From the NCBI GenBank assembly GCA_015179045.1, contig WHUZ01000324.1, forward strand, positions 1-11,919: a stretch of 11,919 bases of DNA, in the 5' to 3' direction. Source of the stretch: Kalaharituber pfeilii. Taxonomy: Eukaryota; Ascomycota; Pezizomycetes; Pezizales; Pezizaceae. Shown one piece after another: positions 8,374-11,919 of the stretch; position 1 is the stretch's first letter, and the number at the start of each line of letters is the position of its first letter. The notes under the pieces were generated by a model. The model had not been told where the DNA came from and did no database searches. It saw only the letters and a program-made list of their open reading frames with translations. The position numbers and the translations under genes were made by a program.

Positions 8374-8624
8374 GAGAAACGTAATAGAAAATACGCATCA
8401 GGAAGGTCCGTAATAGTAGAAAAGGCGTGAACATAATAGAAGCATACATTAGAAAGGTCTGAGATAGCCGAAAAGGTATGAATGTAATGGAGGCATGCAT
8501 TAGAAAGGTCTGCAGTACCCAGAAAGGCATGAACGTAATGGAGGCATGCGTTAGGAAGGTCTGCGGTAGCTAGAACAGCATGAACGTAATAGAAACATGT
8601 ATCAGGAAGGTCTGTGATACATGT
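8374..8624. repeat. 51-bp tandem repeats inside the solo LTR, about five copies
   Basis: The anchor gtaatag/gtaatgg recurs at 8381, 8433 (ataatag), 8484, 8535 and 8586, that is at steps of 52, 51, 51 and 51. Each is followed by (a/g)gcatgcattaggaaggtctg variants and a more variable end. As 51 is divisible by three, the minus strand stays open over 8324-8530 with a 17-residue periodicity (TFLMHASITF, TFLMYASIMF). This is a repeat by-product and not a gene. Confidence 0.85.
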
Positions 8625-8783
8625 ATGTATATTGCTAGACCATGTGCAACTTCAATACACACTTCTATAGGCAACCGCCATTTACCAGTAGACGTTGCCT
8701 AGTGGTGATCAGTCACATCTTTAGCATACATCTCTGGCGGTACTTCCAGAACCGACTCCGTAAGTCTTACCTTAGCTGTAACA

Positions 8784-8788
8784 CTTTA
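8784..8788. repeat. target-site duplication, right copy (CTTTA)
   Basis: This matches 8123-8127 exactly and directly follows the terminal ACA of the solo LTR. Removing the LTR and one copy restores a plausible empty site, ttcaa-CTTTA-gtaac. Confidence 0.85.
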
Positions 8789-9301
8789 GTAACATAATAT
8801 AGTTTATATCAGAATGTTGACAATATCTGTAAATTCAATATATAGTTAAGAATACAACCCAATTGAAGCTGTTGTTAAAAATGGAGGTAAAATTGAATTG
8901 GAGTTTAGAATGAAGATACTTGAAAGTTAGAGTTAACAATGTAGGGTTATTCAAGTTGTAGTTATTAATATACCTCTAAATTCATAATATATAATATGAA
9001 AAGTACCAATCACTAAATACTATAGTAAATACTCTTCTATTACAGAAGTGAGTTAATTCAGAATAGCATTCAGACTCTATATATAAAAAAGGTATAGTAC
9101 TGTATAAAGTAGTTGATGTCCTATAGTATTAGTTCATCTAATATATATAATACTTTAGGATATGAATAATTTTCTTGTAGATGTAGTTCTCTACTGCCAA
9201 TAAGGTAAAGCATAGTTATTCAAGATATGTATTATTTTTAGAGTTGAATTCATATAGGCTTTAGAAGGATATAGAGCTATAGGTTAATATTTTCAAAGTC
9301 C

Positions 9302-9342
9302 TATATATATATATATAGTCAGTACTATGTATATATATATAG
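9302..9342. repeat. imperfect TA microsatellite, two runs
   Basis: Alternating TA at 9302-9317 and at 9329-9342 is separated by gtcagtactatg. Such runs are common in AT-rich fungal DNA; nothing suggests a function. Confidence 0.7.
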
Positions 9343-9587
9343 TTAATGCTACTTGTATGTCATAACCTAGCAATTTAAATAACTAACTATAAAGATTATT
9401 TTCTAAATTCCTATATCCTAAACTTTTACTTACTCTGAACAATTTACTAAGTATGTAGTCAAAACAAATTATATAATGTTTTACTAATAACTAAGATAGT
9501 TGACAAGTTATATATGATGAGCTATCTTTAAAGATGCTATCAATAGTACTATTATTTTTGCATTAAATTAACTAGTAAGTCAATAGC

Positions 9588-9639
9588 AATGAGTTAAATA
9601 GTGACTTAAGGGAAATGAATTAAATGGTGACTTAAGAAA
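9588..9639. repeat. 26-bp tandem duplication
   Basis: Two adjacent copies start with aatga(g/a)ttaaat(a/g)gtgacttaag. The first two differences are G/A transitions, matching the mutational pattern of the rest of the window. Confidence 0.65.
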
Positions 9640-10549
9640 AACATGTAGTAAGTCAAACAACTTGACTCATAGCAACTATCATATATTTAAATAGGGAAAT
9701 GAGAGCCTTGACAGTGCATATTTAAGGACTCTGTTCTGCCCTCAGAAGCAGATCTTTAGAGTTATTTACTTAGAGCATATAGGTAGTACCTTTACTCTAA
9801 GAATTCTGAAACTATCTGAGTTAGATAGTTTAGTATAAATAGGACCCAATTCAAAGCAATTAGACTTATATCTCCTTCCACTTTACTAGTAAATAGTTAT
9901 AGATTCTATAGCAATTGTATCTTCAATAGAAGCCCTTCTTTATTCTCTACAGTTTGTAGTTTAAATACTCTAACTAGAATATATTTAATAAAACCATTGG
10001 GCACTCTATCATATTGTCAACAAAGGATAATTCAAGTATTATTCAAATTCAGAGACAACTAGTCAAAAGGATAAATCCTTAAAAACTTTTCAAGAGATAG
10101 ACAAGCAAAGATAGAATTTATTTAATATATCAGCTAGGAAGAAACAATATTATATCAACCACAGATAACTATCCTATACTCTTTAGTAGAAAACTTATTT
10201 TAGGGACTTTAGAAGAATCATCTATCTAGAGACTTTTGGACTCTCTCCTAGGAGTGTTAAATAGGCTTCCTAAAAGAAGAAGGATAAAGAGATGGTAAAA
10301 CAGATAAAAAAACCTCTTTCCTTTTCCTCTGCCTATACCTAAGGCAATCAGTAATATATCAAAAGAAAAACAAAAATATAAAAAGACCAATAAAATAGAA
10401 CAAAATTATTAGACCAATCTCATCAGTAGTAAGAGGAAGAATAAAGAAACCTTTCCCCCCTTTTAAAGTACCAGAGCCTATTGAACTAGGTAGTTTATAG
10501 GCTCTAGGGAAACTCAAAACTAATATCTTTATAACCTATTGAGAATTAC

Positions 10550-10606
10550 CTTCAGGTTAGCATTAAGAAACCTCAACATTTTTAAGTCTTGCAGAATTGG
10601 ACTTAC
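10550..10606 (-). other. probable intron 3 of the right-edge pseudogene (57 nt)
   Basis: On the minus strand the donor is GTAAGT and the acceptor is GAAG, with a branch-like GCTAAC shortly before the end. Removing it joins ...GIDRS-stop to the downstream frame in the same phase (g|gt), so the coding-like reading continues through VIKILVLSFPRAYKLP. Confidence 0.6.
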
Positions 10607-11050
10607 CTTAAGACCTATCAATACCTTCACTACCTTTCCTCATACCAGAAAGAATCTTAGTAGCAGATAAAACAGTAGTCCAACTCTTAAGAACTTCTAC
10701 CTTAATAGCCAAAGAACTACCTGTAGTAGAACTTCTAGCCTCTAGACTAGGAACTAGCTGAGCCTGAGCAGAAGACCCCATAGGCTGAGAGATATCCTGA
10801 TCCTCTAGAGCAATCCAGTCCCCCATAACCTGATCCTTGAGCTTACCAGTCAAAGCTAAATAATACTTATTAAGAAGAAAAAAGGTATCTTTAGAAGGAA
10901 TAGAGCCATAAGCTAAGTTAGTCCTAATAGACTGATTAACCTCTCTTGAAAACTTGCAAGATCTCTTAGTATAAAAGAAGAAACTAGAAAAAAGTTCTGA
11001 TTAGATACTCTCCTTTTCCTTCTTCATAGTCTCAGAAAGAAAAACGGTAT

Positions 11051-11115
11051 CTTATCTGGTAGTAATTTAGGAGATAGTAGAAGCAACAAAAAAAAAAAAG
11101 CACTAACCTCTCTAC
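11051..11115 (-). other. probable intron 2 of the right-edge pseudogene (52 or 65 nt)
   Basis: A T12 run, a branch-like CTAAAT and two nearby acceptors (TACCAG ending at 11056, ATAAG ending at 11051) mark an intron. GTTAGT at 11107 is the better donor by sequence (52 nt with the first acceptor), but the 65-nt pair GTAGAG (11115) to ATAAG (11051) is the one that rejoins the downstream KKEKESI frame. An indel in the gene could equally explain the mismatch. Confidence 0.5.
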
Positions 11116-11385
11116 CTGCAATATCCTTCAGGACAAAGTGAGCATTGAATCTAACCATCTTTTTAATATCACAATAAGAAGGATAGGAACAATCACCAAG
11201 AAAAAGCAAGTTGCAGCAAACATCTAAAGGCTGAGTACTAGAGGGAACTTTCAAAGTATTAGCTATATAATCCTTATACCAGTCACAAGAACAGTATCTA
11301 ATACTAAAGTCCTAATTAAAGTTAGGAGAAATATCCTTCACTGTAGGAACCCAACAGTCATCAACCTTTTCAGGCTCATCATAGC

Positions 11386-11435
11386 CTAAGAAAATAAGTT
11401 AATAATAAAAGATAAGAGGAATAAAAGAAACTTAC
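11386..11435 (-). other. probable intron 1 of the right-edge pseudogene (50 nt)
   Basis: On the minus strand this is GTAAGT, a T-rich body, TTAACTT as branch site and TTCTTAG as acceptor, 50 nt in total, typical of filamentous fungi. Splicing joins GAT TCC A with GC TAT GAT, giving EEEIDS-SYDEPEKVDD without a frame change. This is the strongest single proof that the region was a spliced gene. Confidence 0.75.
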
Positions 11436-11919
11436 TGGAATCAATCTCCTCCTCAGAAAATCTAAAAAATATTCTTCTTATCCTGCTCAACTGCAGCAAG
11501 ATTAGAAGAAGAAGGAGTAGCAGTAAAAGATAACTTACTCTCCAAATTAACCCCTAACCCTTCAACATCCTTCATACCCTCACAAAAGATTTCAATATTC
11601 TTATCACTTAAAACCATACTTACTGAATTATAATTAGTAATAGCAGGGGAATAAATAGGAGAAGCTGTATTACTTATCTTCTCCCTTACTTCATTAGCCA
11701 CACATTTGGGACAGAAGATAGGCCTCAGCCCAGCCATTAAAGTGATTACTAGCCCCTAATTTGTTGTAGACCACAGAAAGAAGAACAGGAGAAGTCAAAA
11801 TGTCTTTAGATATAAGGGTATCAGAACTACCAGCTCACCTAAGCTGCACAGTAGTATCAAACTCAGTAATATCAAGCAAGTAGTTTTCTCTACCTTCCTA
11901 ATAAGGCTGAATATGGGAA

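Larger units (their letters stand above)
8128..8783. mobile_element. solo LTR, 656 bp
   Basis: The element begins TGTTAG and ends TGTAACA, giving a 5-bp terminal inversion (TGTTA/TAACA), and is bounded by the perfect 5-bp direct repeat CTTTA. No retrotransposon genes lie beside it, so it is best read as a solo LTR left by recombination between the two LTRs of a full element. It is rich in CpG at its left end (gcgtaggcgtcgctgg), unlike the DNA around it. Its copies of a 51-bp internal repeat keep CpG, so it has largely escaped the C-to-T erosion seen outside. A TATA-like TTTATATA is at 8294-8301, an 8-bp stem pairs 8668-8675 with 8694-8701, and gtgactct is repeated at 8159-8166 and 8171-8178. 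Copia or gypsy membership cannot be told from the LTR alone. Confidence 0.85.
8789..9660. other. AT-rich worn DNA without a recognisable gene
   Basis: One plus-strand frame from about 8860 has a readable start (IEAVVKNGGKIELEFRMKI) but then stop codons at about the density chance would give. Two imperfect TA runs lie at 9302-9317 and 9329-9342. A 26-bp near-duplicate occurs at 9588-9613 and 9614-9639 (aatgagttaaatagtgactt against aatgaattaaatggtgactt), the copies differing by transitions in that stretch. No RNA gene is seen. Confidence 0.4.
9670..11918 (-). pseudogene. broken multi-exon gene of unknown family, running in from the right edge
   Basis: Read leftwards from 11918, one frame gives LLDITEFDTTVQLR, LISKDILTSPVLLSVVYNKL and HFNGWAEAYLLSQMC. 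A one-base shift near 11700 leads to ANEVREKISNTASPIYSPA, IEIFCEGMKDVEGLGVNLE and AVEQDKKNIF. A one-base slip in a T6 run near 11465 leads to FSEEEIDS. After an intron come SYDEPEKVDDCWVPTVKDI, then RYCSCDWYKDYIANTLKV, and PLDVCCNLLFLGDCSYPSYC with DIKKMVRFNAHFVLKDIA. After a second intron come SETMKKEKESI, then FFLLNKYYLALTGKLKDQVM, then GDWIALEDQDISQPMG and EVLKSWTTVLSATKIL. After a third intron the frame holds KLPSSIGSGTLKGGKGFF, a hydrophobic stretch GLIILFYFIGLFIFLFFF and, further left, NGFIKYILVRVFKLQTVENK. The in-frame stops can arise from CAA, CAG, CGA or TGG by C-to-T or G-to-A changes. The cysteine-rich middle and the hydrophobic segment are the only visible landmarks. The gene is truncated by the window, and its left end (about 9670) is where coding-like sequence fades. 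A spliced multi-copy gene hit by RIP is the best reading. Confidence 0.6.

Noticed and set aside
8324..8530. 68-codon minus-strand open frame
   Set aside because: It is the 17-codon periodic reading of the 51-bp repeats inside the solo LTR.
8860..9300. Plus-strand worn gene starting IEAVVKNGGKIELEF
   Set aside because: Stop density after the first 25 codons is about what AT-rich DNA gives by chance.
9833..9842. TATA-like gtataaatag on the plus strand as an LTR promoter
   Set aside because: The same bases fall inside the minus-strand coding-like frame, and no LTR ends or target duplications were found around it.
10608..10853. Possible LINE ORF1/EKA-like gag because of the SWTTVL motif
   Set aside because: Introns upstream do not fit a LINE and no zinc-knuckle was found; the resemblance is a few residues only.
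11462..11737. 91-codon minus-strand frame as a stand-alone gene
   Set aside because: Its upstream and downstream continuations lie in shifted frames with coding-like sequence, so it is one piece of the broken right-edge gene; the same holds for 11024-11254 and 10608-10853, whose starts are not ATG.
1..11919. tRNA or rRNA genes
   Set aside because: No cloverleaf with A and B box promoter motifs and no rRNA-like conserved stretch was seen by eye on either strand.

Overview
The window looks like a transposon graveyard from a filamentous fungus. It is AT-rich, poor in CpG and very rich in TA, and related repeat copies differ mostly by C/T and A/G transitions such as tgcca versus tacta. This is the footprint expected of repeat-induced point mutation (RIP) in Pezizomycotina or of a similar C-to-T process. 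A spliced pseudogene with short GT-AG introns confirms a eukaryote. I see no bacterial gene, rRNA, tRNA, CRISPR array or intact conserved gene.

Layout: 1-876 is CpG-containing DNA that reads like most of an LTR with a TATA box, ending ...GTAACA, and composition changes abruptly after it. 963-1830 is a decayed plus-strand coding region whose fragments follow the order of the fungal DUF6532 domain (tentative). 2071-6960 is a very large imperfect inverted duplication: a plus-oriented array of ~57-bp units (2071-3850), a non-array arm (3851-4200), a loop with a decayed minus-strand frame (4577-5039), the matching arm (5090-5490) and the reverse-oriented array (5491-6960). 9-bp AT-rich repeats sit around the loop. 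7020-8122 holds a short 30-bp tandem repeat and otherwise anonymous DNA.

8128-8783 is a clear 656-bp solo LTR, TGTTAG...TGTAACA, flanked by a perfect 5-bp duplication CTTTA. It carries its own 51-bp tandem repeats and is far less mutated than its surroundings, so it inserted late. 8789-9660 shows no gene. From about 9670 to the right edge, the minus strand holds a broken multi-exon gene with three probable introns of about 50-65 nt. It has in-frame stops that single C-to-T changes can explain and two one-base frameshifts; I do not recognise its family.

Nothing here appears able to make a functional protein. The interest lies in the palindromic minisatellite, the two age layers (RIP-worn DNA versus younger LTRs) and the unidentified worn genes.
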